Positions 1-6,633 of a stretch of 7,324 nt of DNA are shown here, piece by piece (position 1 is the stretch's first letter; the number at the start of each line of letters is the position of its first letter). The translations under genes and the position numbers were made by a program. The notes below the pieces were generated by a model. That model worked only from the letters and a program-made list of their open reading frames with translations, was not told the origin of the DNA and did not search any database. Source of the DNA: Alphaproteobacteria bacterium (GTDB lineage: Bacteria > Pseudomonadota > Alphaproteobacteria > Micropepsales > Micropepsaceae). The stretch spans positions 1 to 7,324 of the forward strand of contig CANBZE010000088.1 in NCBI GenBank assembly GCA_947373775.1, read 5' to 3'.

Positions 1-675
1 CTGGAAGACGGTGCGCGCCTGTCCGGCCCAGCCGTCAATCCGGCCAACGCGACACCCGAACTGGTACAGCGGTGGCAGGACGGTCATCCGAAAATGGTCG
101 TGATCGACAATTTTCTCACCCCGCCGGCGCTGGAGAAGCTGCGCCGCTACTGCGCCGGTTCGACCATCTGGCGCCGAAATTATGATGCCGGCTATATCGG
201 CGCGACGCCGGAAGACGGGCTGGCCTGTCCACTGATGGCGCAGATTGCGGAGGAAATCCGCACGACCTTCCCGCAGATCATCGGCATGCATGCCTTCCGC
301 TATCTGGGCGCCTTCAAATATGACAGCGCCCTGTCCACCGGCACCAACATTCATGCCGACAATTCGGCCGTGAACGTGAATTTTTACATTGCGCCGGACG
401 AGGCCAACCTGGACCCCGAAAGCGGCGGCATGGATATCTGGGACCTCAGCGCGCCGCCCGGCGAGGAAATGCGCCGCTACAATGGCGACGAGGCGCTGGC
501 GCGAGATTTTCTGGAACGTTTGGGCGCGCGCCTGACCCGTGTGCCTCATCGCGCCAACCGCGCCGTGATCTTCAGGTCCGACCTCTTTCACAAGACCAGC
601 GACTGCCGCTTCCGTGAAGGCTTCCTGAACAAGCGGATCAATGTCTCGCTGCTGTTCGGGCAGCGCCCCGGCTAG
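1..675 (+). CDS. 2-oxoglutarate/Fe(II) oxygenase-like protein, C-terminal part (5' truncated)
   Basis: The reading frame is open from base 1 to the TAG at 673-675. The first ATG (94) lies inside continuous coding sequence with no ribosome site, so the gene starts before the window. Seen, numbering from the Met at 94: a H-A-D motif (H87, D89) followed by a hydrophobic strand (VNVNFYI), a second His in the strand-end motif DLFHKTS (H166), and an Arg (R181) in KRINVSLLF. This HxD...H...R order is the iron- and 2-oxoglutarate-binding set of the double-stranded beta-helix oxygenases. The stretch PDEANLDPESGG matches my recollection of C-terminal domains of TPR-containing proteins in Proteobacteria and Cyanobacteria, so the missing N terminus may hold TPR repeats (inference). 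The substrate, perhaps a protein or peptide side chain, is unknown. The visible part is cytoplasmic, with no membrane segment. It lies 105 bp before the next gene on the same strand, and a functional link is not evident. Confidence 0.8.
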   Translation: MEDGARLSGPAVNPANATPELVQRWQDGHPKMVVIDNFLTPPALEKLRRYCAGSTIWRRNYDAGYIGATPEDGLACPLMAQIAEEIRTTFPQIIGMHAFRYLGAFKYDSALSTGTNIHADNSAVNVNFYIAPDEANLDPESGGMDIWDLSAPPGEEMRRYNGDEALARDFLERLGARLTRVPHRANRAVIFRSDLFHKTSDCRFREGFLNKRINVSLLFGQRPG

Positions 676-705
676 GCGAGCGATAACAGGCGTTTGCGTC
701 CCTTT

Positions 706-734
706 TTGGGGCCCAAGGGGGAAAGTGGTAGGAT
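706..734 (+). promoter_or_regulatory. weak sigma-70-like promoter candidate for the heme/propeller gene
   Basis: In the 105-bp gap before the ATG at 781, TTGGGG (706-711) is followed after 17 bp by TAGGAT (729-734). The -10 hexamer matches TATAAT at 4 of 6 positions and the -35 hexamer matches TTGACA only in its TTG. It would give a leader of about 40 bases. The match is weak and could be chance. Read-through from the upstream oxygenase gene is equally possible. Confidence 0.15.
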
Positions 735-769
735 TTGGCGCGGCATTTTTGGGCCGAGAAACTCATGCT

Positions 770-773
770 GGAG
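770..773 (+). promoter_or_regulatory. Shine-Dalgarno site that fixes the start at 781
   Basis: GGAG ends 7 bases before the ATG at 781. The frame is also open back to a TTG at 694, but the extra 29 residues would precede a textbook signal peptide. This site together with the signal peptide supports 781 as the true start. Confidence 0.6.
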
Positions 774-780
774 ACCGGAC

Positions 781-2952
781 ATGAGAAAGATAATTGGCGT
801 GGGTGGAGTATTCGTCGCGGGCATAACTGCCGCACTTTGGTTTGCTACAGCACCGGGCACCGCGCAGAACGCGCCATCGATTGACAGCGACGACATTGGC
901 GGCACGGTAAACGGCCCGAAGGGCCCTGAAGCCGGCGTCTGGGTGATCGCGGAGACCAGGGACCTCCCTACAAAATACGCGAAAATCGTGGTGACCGACG
1001 ATCAAGGGCGTTTCCTGATCCCCGACCTGCCGCGCGCCAACTATTCCGTTTGGGTAAGGGGCTATGGCCTGGTTGATTCCCCCAAAGTCGCTGCCATGCC
1101 TGGCAAGTCGCTATCGCTAAAGGCGGTCACTGCGCCCAGCGAAGCCGCGGCGGCGCATTATTATCCCGCGCTTTACTGGTACGCCATGCTGGGCATTCCA
1201 GCGGAGAACGAATTCCCTGGCACCGGCCCAAAGCCGCAAGGCAATGGCATGGATCCCAAGATGAAAAGCCAGGGTCAGTGGCTCGACGTGGTGAAGACCG
1301 ACGGCTGCTACACTTGCCACCAGCTGGGCGATGCGGCCACGCGTCTCTATCAGCCGGCACTTGGAAAATTCAAGACGTCCAGGGACGCTTGGGAACACCG
1401 CATCCAGGTCGGCCAGGCCGGAACCTCCATGATCGGCAGCATCGGCCGGGTGGACACCCAGCGGGCGCTGGCGCTGTTCGGCGACTGGACCGACCGCGTC
1501 AAGGCGGGCGAACTGCCTTTCGCCAAGCCGCCGCGGCCACAGGGCGTGGAGCGCAATATCGTTGTCACCTTGTGGGACTGGCACAGCCCAACCGCCTATC
1601 TCCATGACGAAGTCGCCACCGACAAGCGCAATCCCCGGGTCAATGCCGGCGGGCCGCTTTTTGGATCGCCGGAAGAAAGCTCCGATTTCATTCCCGTGCT
1701 GGACCCCGTGCGAAACGTCGCGGCCAAGGTCAAGGCGCCCGCCCGCGATAAAAATACGCCGACCACAAAGGACAATGTCATTGCTGCGCCATCACCCTAT
1801 TGGGGCAACACGCCCATCTGGGACAGCCGGACCAACATTCACAACCCGATGTTCGACGATAAGGGCAGGGTATGGCTGACATCGCGCATCCGCGCCTCCG
1901 AAACGCCGGCCTTCTGCCGGGCAGGTTCGTCGCATCCCTCCGCCAGGGCATTTCCCACCCAGACCACCGGGCGAAATCTGGCGATGTACGATCCGGCAAC
2001 CAGGAAATTCTCATTGATCGACACTTGCTTCAGCACGCATCATTTGAACTTCGCCTATGACGGCGACAACACGCTTTGGACAAGCGGCGGTGGCGATGTT
2101 GTGGGCTGGCTGAATACCAAGACGTATCTGGCGACTGGTGACGAACAGAAATCGCAGGGCTGGACGGCGCTGATCCTCGATACCAATGGCGACGGCAAGC
2201 GCGGCGATTATACCGAGCCAGGCCAGCCGCAGGATCCGGCCAAGGACATGCGGGTGCGGGCCGGCTTTTACGCAGTGGCGGTTGATCCCAACGACAATTC
2301 CGTGTGGGGCTCCTTCATCGGCTATCCAGGGGGCGTGATGCGTCTTGTGCCGGGAAAAAATCCGCCTGAGACCGCGGTGTCGGAGATCTTCTATGTGCCG
2401 TTTGAAGATGCCAAAGCGCCGATCAAAGGCTATTCCCCGCGCGGTATGGATATAGATCGCAAGGGCGTGGTGTGGATGCCGCTGGCAAGCGGCCAGTTTG
2501 CCAGCTTCGACCGGCGCAAATGCACCGGCCCGCTGAACGGACCCAAGGCAACCGGAAATCACTGTCCAGAAGGTTGGACGCTTTATCCTTTTCCCGGGCC
2601 GCAGTTCAAGAATGTGAACAGCCCCGGCAGTGCCGAAGCCAGCTATTACGCCTGGGTGGACCAGCACGATACGTTCGGGTTGGGAAACGACATTCCAATC
2701 GCCACCGGCAATGCTTCGGATGCCCTGCTGGCCCTGAAGGACGGTAAGTTCGTCACCCTGCGCGTGCCTTATCCCATGGGCTATTATGCCAAAGGTCTGG
2801 ATGGGCGGATTGATGATCCGGGCAAGGGATGGAAGGGCAAGGGCCTATGGTCAACCTACGCGACCCGCACCCCGCACCACATGGAGGGCGGCAAAGGCAC
2901 GACCAGCAAGATCGTGCATTTCCAGCTGCGACCTGATCCGCTGGCGCGGTGA
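781..2952 (+). CDS. exported mono-heme c-type cytochrome / beta-propeller protein with carboxypeptidase-regulatory-like N domain
   Basis: This 723-residue protein has no experimentally known function that I can name. The ATG at 781 has GGAG upstream and begins a Sec signal peptide (MRK, hydrophobic core 4-24, likely cleavage near A28). Residues about 38-115 look like a carboxypeptidase-regulatory / CNA-B-like beta sandwich (GTVNGPKGPEAGVWV, then TDDQGRFLIPDLPRANYSVWV). A single heme-c site, CYTCH, lies at 176-180, with M217 a possible distal ligand. From about 335 to the end are repeated Trp/Gly-rich strand motifs (GRVWLTS, NTLWTSGGG, NSVWGSF, GVVWMPL), a pattern of Vgb (virginiamycin B lyase)-like or NHL-like propellers. 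A DTNGDG loop (467-472) resembles a calcium loop. The Vgb resemblance is by fold and does not imply antibiotic cleavage. The product should be periplasmic. It converges on the PQQ dehydrogenase gene, suggesting shared electron transfer or substrate handling (inference). The stop is TGA at 2950-2952, followed by a candidate terminator. Confidence 0.85.
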   Translation: MRKIIGVGGVFVAGITAALWFATAPGTAQNAPSIDSDDIGGTVNGPKGPEAGVWVIAETRDLPTKYAKIVVTDDQGRFLIPDLPRANYSVWVRGYGLVDSPKVAAMPGKSLSLKAVTAPSEAAAAHYYPALYWYAMLGIPAENEFPGTGPKPQGNGMDPKMKSQGQWLDVVKTDGCYTCHQLGDAATRLYQPALGKFKTSRDAWEHRIQVGQAGTSMIGSIGRVDTQRALALFGDWTDRVKAGELPFAKPPRPQGVERNIVVTLWDWHSPTAYLHDEVATDKRNPRVNAGGPLFGSPEESSDFIPVLDPVRNVAAKVKAPARDKNTPTTKDNVIAAPSPYWGNTPIWDSRTNIHNPMFDDKGRVWLTSRIRASETPAFCRAGSSHPSARAFPTQTTGRNLAMYDPATRKFSLIDTCFSTHHLNFAYDGDNTLWTSGGGDVVGWLNTKTYLATGDEQKSQGWTALILDTNGDGKRGDYTEPGQPQDPAKDMRVRAGFYAVAVDPNDNSVWGSFIGYPGGVMRLVPGKNPPETAVSEIFYVPFEDAKAPIKGYSPRGMDIDRKGVVWMPLASGQFASFDRRKCTGPLNGPKATGNHCPEGWTLYPFPGPQFKNVNSPGSAEASYYAWVDQHDTFGLGNDIPIATGNASDALLALKDGKFVTLRVPYPMGYYAKGLDGRIDDPGKGWKGKGLWSTYATRTPHHMEGGKGTTSKIVHFQLRPDPLAR

Positions 2953-2966
2953 AGGTTGGGGTAGAT

Positions 2967-2985
2967 GGCGGAAGTACCGTCCGCC
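2967..2985. other. GC-rich hairpin in the convergent gap
   Basis: GGCGGA (2967-2972) and TCCGCC (2980-2985) form a perfect 6-bp inverted repeat around a 7-base loop, just after the stop codon at 2952. No T-run follows on either strand, so it is not a classical terminator on its own. It could stabilise the 3' end of either convergent transcript. Confidence 0.3.
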
Positions 2986-2992
2986 GGCATTC

Positions 2993-3022
2993 CTTGCCAG
3001 CCCTTTGGGGAGCAAGAGTTTT
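2993..3022 (+). terminator. candidate Rho-independent terminator of the heme/propeller gene
   Basis: CTTGC (2993-2997) pairs with GCAAG (3012-3016). Inside, CCC (3001-3003) pairs with GGG (3007-3009) around a TTT loop, and TTTT follows at 3019-3022. It lies about 40 bases after the TGA of the plus-strand gene. The stem is short and interrupted and the T-run is only four long, so strength is uncertain. On the minus strand no T-run follows, so it would not serve the PQQ gene in the same way. Confidence 0.4.
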
Positions 3023-3089
3023 CCACTTGGCCGGGCCAGGCGCTTCCCGCGCTACTACCCACGACTCGCCCGAACATCTTACGGCTGCT

Positions 3090-5426
3090 TTACTTTAGCG
3101 CGAAGGTCAAAATGTTGCTGCCGGACGCCACGGCAACATACTGGCGCCCGTTCAGCATGTAGGTCATCGGACATCCACGCCAGGGCTGATTGCCATGGAC
3201 TGTCCATAGTGTCTTTCCGCTTTTGGCATCGACCGCGGCAAACCCGCCGCCGGTCTCGCCATAGAACACCAGGCCGCCGGCGGTGCTCAAGACACCGGAA
3301 TAATTTGCCTCCTGCGGTCCCTCCTGCGGAATCTCCCACACCGTCTTTCCGGTCTGGATGTCCAGCGCCCGGAGATATTTCAGGCCCGGATCATTGGGAT
3401 CGCGCACGCCTTCATAGCCCTGGCTCTCCTTGGAAGTCTGCCGGTAGATGCTGCAGTCTTCCACCGCCATCACATAGAACAGCTTTGTATCGGGACTGAA
3501 GGAGGTCGCGTACCAGTTCGTGGCGCCCCGCACCGACGGGCATCCCTTGACGCCGGCTGGCGTTACATCGTTGCCGGGCAGCAAACGCGGCTTGCCGTCG
3601 GCGCCATAGCCGCTGGACCAGTTCATTTTCCGGACAAAGGGTTTGGCCATCAGAAATTCGCCCGTGATCCGGTCGAGCACGAACATGAAGCCGTTGCGGT
3701 TGGCCTGCAGCAGCAGCTTGCGCGGACGGCCGCCATAATCGGCATCGACCAGCAGCACCGGCTCGGTCGCGTCCCAGTCGTGCAGATCGTGAGGCGTGAA
3801 CTGGTAATACCATTTCAGCTTGCCGGTCTTCACATCCAGCGCGATCACGCAATTGGTGTAGAGGTTCTCGCCGCCACGCTCGGCCGCATCTGTGGCGGGA
3901 AACGGATTGCCGACCGTCCAATAAAGCGTGCCGGTTTGGGCATCATACGATCCGGTCAGCCAGGTGGCGCCGCCGCCGATTCCGATGGCGGTACCTTTCC
4001 AGGTTTCGGAGCCGGGTTCGCCGGGCCGCGGCACGGTGTGGAAGCGCCACGCCTCTTGGCCCGTGGTGGCTTTGTAAGCCACCAGGAAGCCGAGCAAGGG
4101 GCTGTCGCCGCCACTGACGCCGGCAATGACCAGATCGCCCACCACCATGGGAGCCGAGCTGGAACCAAAGGCCCCCTTCGTCTGGGGCATGTTGACGTCC
4201 CACATCAGGCCGCCGGTCAACCGGTTCAGGCAGATGAGATGCGCATCGGTAGTGGCAAAGAATACCCGGTCACCCAGGATCGCCACGCCGCGATTCATCG
4301 CCCCCGGATTGCGGCGGCGGCCATCGGCGGTGGGCTGGGTATAGGCGAAGCACCAAAGTTGACGGCCGGTGCCGGCGCCAAGAGCGCAGACCTTGTCCGC
4401 CGATGTGACGTACATGACGCCATCCACGACAATGGGCGTGGTCTCCAGATTGGGCGCTTCCAGGGAATAGACCCATTCCATCTGCAGCCTGTCGACATTG
4501 CCGGTGTTGATCTGGCCCAGCGGACTGTGACGATTGCCGCCAAGGACACCGTTATAGGTCAGCCACTCGCCCGGCATTGGCTTGAGGATCGCGTCCATGG
4601 CTTCAGCGGGGACCTTCTCTTCCATCCCGCCCTTCGGCGCGGACTTTGTGCCCCCGCCCAGGCTGGCGAGATAGGCAATCAGGTCGCGGCGCTCCTGCAC
4701 ACTGCCTTTGAAGGGCGGCATAATGGAATTCTTCTCCGGTACGATCTGCGCATATTGTTTGTCGGTCAGGAAAAGCAGGTGTCCGTCCAGGGTCTGCAGC
4801 TCCAGGTCATGTTCAGCCCGGCCGCGCGCAAACCCACGCACGGTGCTGCCGTCGCGCATCGTCACATTGACGACGCGCCAGCCGTCATCGGGGCAGAAGG
4901 CCCAGCGCGGGCAGCTTGCCGTGGTGTGAATGCCCATCTGGGATGTGGGATTTTCCAGCACCAACTCCAGCTCGCGCACGGTGGCGCGGCGGCCGATGGC
5001 GGACAGGTCAGGCCCGCCCGCCTTGCCGTGCCCCTGAACCATGTGACAGCCGGCGCATTGGCCGTTGCTGAAGAAGAACGCCTCGCCCGCCGCCACATTG
5101 CCGGCAGGTTTGGTGTCGAAGGCGGACTGATTGAGAGAGCGCAGCCACGCCGCCAGTTCTCGGAGATCGCTGTCCGGCAGGTTGTTGAAGGCCGGCATGC
5201 CGCCAGGGGTGCCACTTTTGATCAGATCGCGAATCTGCGCCTCGGTCATGGGGCGCAGGGTGATGTTGTTCATCAGGGCAGGTGCCCGGTCGCCGCCGGC
5301 GCCACCTTCGCCATGACAGCCCTCGCACATGCTGTCGAACTGCTTGGGAGGGGCGGAAAACTGCGCCATGGCGGGCGAAGCCCATAGGGCTGCGACAATC
5401 ACGGCGCCGGCGATGTGCTTCATCAT
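3090..5426 (-). CDS. exported PQQ-dependent dehydrogenase with two N-terminal cytochrome c domains (quinohemoprotein)
   Basis: This 778-residue protein probably oxidises an alcohol, sugar or similar substrate in the periplasm, with PQQ as cofactor and electrons leaving through its own hemes. Seen: Sec signal peptide 1-21 (cleavage after AMA). First heme site CEGCH 34-38, with likely Met ligand M77 (GGMPAF). Second heme site CAGCH 124-128, with M236 (IMPPF). The second heme domain has an inserted beta segment (about 185-225) resembling the planctomycete-type heme-binding domain. From about 287 to the end is a PQQ propeller: GGGATWLTGSYD (W489), VGNP (N507), HDWD (D552 in the catalytic-base position), NRNG (R577), GATNW (637-638) and a standard C-terminal strand. 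By comparison with methanol dehydrogenase, the Glu177 calcium ligand aligns with Asp (D441, VSGGD), the vicinal Cys-Cys pair is absent, and the lanthanide-marking Asp two residues after the catalytic base is Thr. A GTG at 5438 is an alternative start but leaves no room for a ribosome site. The gene lies 32 bp downstream of the hydrolase gene. Confidence 0.92.
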   Translation of the reverse strand: MMKHIAGAVIVAALWASPAMAQFSAPPKQFDSMCEGCHGEGGAGGDRAPALMNNITLRPMTEAQIRDLIKSGTPGGMPAFNNLPDSDLRELAAWLRSLNQSAFDTKPAGNVAAGEAFFFSNGQCAGCHMVQGHGKAGGPDLSAIGRRATVRELELVLENPTSQMGIHTTASCPRWAFCPDDGWRVVNVTMRDGSTVRGFARGRAEHDLELQTLDGHLLFLTDKQYAQIVPEKNSIMPPFKGSVQERRDLIAYLASLGGGTKSAPKGGMEEKVPAEAMDAILKPMPGEWLTYNGVLGGNRHSPLGQINTGNVDRLQMEWVYSLEAPNLETTPIVVDGVMYVTSADKVCALGAGTGRQLWCFAYTQPTADGRRRNPGAMNRGVAILGDRVFFATTDAHLICLNRLTGGLMWDVNMPQTKGAFGSSSAPMVVGDLVIAGVSGGDSPLLGFLVAYKATTGQEAWRFHTVPRPGEPGSETWKGTAIGIGGGATWLTGSYDAQTGTLYWTVGNPFPATDAAERGGENLYTNCVIALDVKTGKLKWYYQFTPHDLHDWDATEPVLLVDADYGGRPRKLLLQANRNGFMFVLDRITGEFLMAKPFVRKMNWSSGYGADGKPRLLPGNDVTPAGVKGCPSVRGATNWYATSFSPDTKLFYVMAVEDCSIYRQTSKESQGYEGVRDPNDPGLKYLRALDIQTGKTVWEIPQEGPQEANYSGVLSTAGGLVFYGETGGGFAAVDAKSGKTLWTVHGNQPWRGCPMTYMLNGRQYVAVASGSNILTFALK

Positions 5427-5437
5427 GGGCGGTGGCA

Positions 5438-5444
5438 CCTTCTT
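5438..5444 (-). promoter_or_regulatory. Shine-Dalgarno site for the PQQ dehydrogenase
   Basis: On the minus strand AAGAAGG (5444 down to 5438) lies 11 bases before the ATG at 5426 and 14 before a second ATG at 5423. It overlaps the GTG at 5438, so it cannot serve that codon. It therefore favours 5426, with slightly long spacing. Confidence 0.5.
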
Positions 5445-5458
5445 CTTATTTTGGCCGA

Positions 5459-6457
5459 TCAGGCGAGGCTGGGCTGGTTGGCGCGACGCTTTTTCCAGCG
5501 ATAGGCCGCCAGCGAATTCTTCCAGAAGACCTTCTCCATCACCTCGCGTCCCTTGGGCGCAAAATATTCATGGTCCAGCGCCACAAGTTCGCCAAAAGTA
5601 CTCATCGGCTCGCTGTTGGTCCAGTCGCTGGCGAACATCAGCCTGTCAGGCCCGAAAGTCTCATAGATTTCGTCCAGGCGCGGCTTGTAGAAAGCGAGGT
5701 CCTTTGGAATGCGTCCGCCCGTCTGCACTCGGCGGTCGCGCGCATCCACGCGCTGGAAGATTTCGGAAAACTTCACGTAGATATGCGGACGCTTTGCCAG
5801 CTCCTGCGTGTTCTTTTGCCAAGTGGCTCGCTCGGCGGGATCATCGGGGACCCGCGCACCGGGCAGGTGGTTGATCACGACCCGCAGGTCAGGAATCCGA
5901 TCAGTGATCTGGAGCAGCTGGCGCACTTCGCGCGAACCGCCGCCAAAGTCCATCGTCAACCCCGCGTCGGACAGCGCCTTGAGGTCATCCCAGACCTGCG
6001 GCTTCTTGAGCAACTCCTCCACATTTCGGCCCCAGAGATTGGAGACACGGATGCCCACGTAGAGCGGGTTCTTGTGCAGCCGGGCGAGGTGTTCGCGGTA
6101 ATCGGGGTGGCCCAGAAGCAGGTCGCCCACTTCGCCAACCATGATGGGCTCGTTCTTCGATACATCCATCACCCAGTAATTGTCTTCGATCCAGGGACTG
6201 CATTCCGTCTCGATCGCGCCGACCACACCATGGGGTTCAGCGATCCTGGCGTAGTCCTCAGGCAAGAAGCGGCGATAGATGCTGGCCGGTTGCTCTGGCC
6301 CCGGCCACGGTATGCCTTGCGGGCGCGTGGGATCGTACAGATGCACATGGGTGTCGATGATGGGGACGGAAGAATTCTGGACCGCGGCGCCTGTCGCGCC
6401 CGCGCCAACCGCAGCCGCTCCCACGGCAGCCGCCTGCATAAATTCGCGTCGATCCAT
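5459..6457 (-). CDS. Tat-exported COG3618 / amidohydrolase-2 family metal-dependent hydrolase (lactonase-like)
   Basis: This 332-residue protein is a TIM-barrel hydrolase of the PF04909 / COG3618 group, which includes fuconolactonase-like, rhamnonolactonase-like and 2-pyrone-4,6-dicarboxylate lactonase enzymes, as well as decarboxylases in the wider superfamily. Seen: a twin-arginine signal (MDRREFMQ, then an Ala/Gly-rich core to about residue 25), then IIDTHVHLYDP with the metal-site H37 and H39, VINH with H197, a strand VKFSEIF (K229), and FASDW with the catalytic-type D278. Length is normal for the family. The C terminus has the usual final helix (FWKNSLAAYRW). The ATG at 6457 is preceded by AAGGGGAG with a 5-base spacer. 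A 6-residue longer start at 6475 would push the RR motif inward and lacks this site. Tat export implies folding, possibly with metal, before transport to the periplasm, where the adjacent PQQ dehydrogenase would also act. The two genes are probably cotranscribed. A lactone substrate made by that dehydrogenase is a reasonable but unproven guess. Confidence 0.88.
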   Translation of the reverse strand: MDRREFMQAAAVGAAAVGAGATGAAVQNSSVPIIDTHVHLYDPTRPQGIPWPGPEQPASIYRRFLPEDYARIAEPHGVVGAIETECSPWIEDNYWVMDVSKNEPIMVGEVGDLLLGHPDYREHLARLHKNPLYVGIRVSNLWGRNVEELLKKPQVWDDLKALSDAGLTMDFGGGSREVRQLLQITDRIPDLRVVINHLPGARVPDDPAERATWQKNTQELAKRPHIYVKFSEIFQRVDARDRRVQTGGRIPKDLAFYKPRLDEIYETFGPDRLMFASDWTNSEPMSTFGELVALDHEYFAPKGREVMEKVFWKNSLAAYRWKKRRANQPSLA

Positions 6458-6462
6458 TCTGT

Positions 6463-6470
6463 CTCCCCTT
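6463..6470 (-). promoter_or_regulatory. strong Shine-Dalgarno site of the hydrolase gene
   Basis: AAGGGGAG reads 6470 down to 6463 on the minus strand, 5 bases before the ATG at 6457. It decides the start in favour of MDRREF, which places the twin-arginine motif at the very N terminus. Confidence 0.65.
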
Positions 6471-6548
6471 CGCACCCTTATGCCGGGCGCTTTCAGCGAT
6501 TGAGACTAGTTGGAGTGGCCCCCGGGAGGCAATTCTTCCCGCAAAGCC

Positions 6549-6584
6549 AGGCCCTATTATTGCGCCCCTCCAGGGCCTAATATT
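6549..6584. promoter_or_regulatory. paired 13-bp element in the divergent promoter region (possible operator)
   Basis: AGGCCCTATTATT (6549-6561) and AGGGCCTAATATT (6572-6584) agree at 11 of 13 positions and start 23 bp apart. Their first seven bases are also an exact inverted repeat (AGGCCCT / AGGGCCT). They are the most AT-rich patch of the 176-bp gap between the divergent hydrolase and DUF1592 genes, and the second copy contains TAATAT (6578-6583), a possible -10 box for the plus-strand gene without a recognisable -35. They may be a regulator binding site, but this is inferred from position and symmetry only. Confidence 0.3.
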
Positions 6585-6623
6585 CGCAGGTGGCGATCTG
6601 CTGGGGATAAAGCCGGCGCCAAT

Positions 6624-6630
6624 GGGAGGA
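6624..6630 (+). promoter_or_regulatory. Shine-Dalgarno site of the DUF1592 gene
   Basis: GGGAGGA ends 3 bases before the ATG at 6634; the core GGGAG gives a 5-base spacer. An in-frame ATG at 6622 would place this purine tract inside the gene and has no good site of its own, so 6634 is preferred. Confidence 0.6.
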
Positions 6631-6633
6631 CGC

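Noticed and set aside
694..780. TTG-initiated 29-residue extension of the heme/propeller protein
   Set aside because: The added residues would sit in front of a complete signal peptide, and the ATG at 781 has its own GGAG at proper spacing.
2011..2667. Minus-strand frame of 218 codons inside the heme/propeller gene
   Set aside because: It is fully contained in a well-supported gene on the other strand and has no motif or ribosome site.
781..2952. Annotation as a virginiamycin B lyase (antibiotic resistance)
   Set aside because: The propeller pattern resembles Vgb-like folds, but the protein is exported, carries a heme-c motif and an extra beta domain, and is much longer than Vgb. Fold similarity does not support that activity.
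2786..3499. Plus-strand frame of 237 codons crossing the convergent gap
   Set aside because: It starts inside the heme/propeller gene in another frame and ends inside the antisense of the PQQ gene. Its Arg/Pro/Ser-rich composition is typical of shadow frames.
3780..5387. Open frame of 535 codons on the plus strand, opposite the PQQ dehydrogenase
   Set aside because: The minus strand here encodes an unmistakable diheme PQQ enzyme. The antisense frame has no recognisable motif or ribosome site; it reflects a shortage of stops in GC-rich coding DNA.
5427..5438. GTG start giving four extra residues on the PQQ dehydrogenase
   Set aside because: The purine tract abuts and overlaps the GTG, leaving no spacer, whereas the ATG at 5426 is at a usable distance.
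5282..6580. Open frame of 432 codons on the plus strand, opposite the hydrolase
   Set aside because: It spans the 3' part of one gene, the operon gap and the promoter region of the hydrolase, with no domain or export signal, while the minus strand has clear family motifs.
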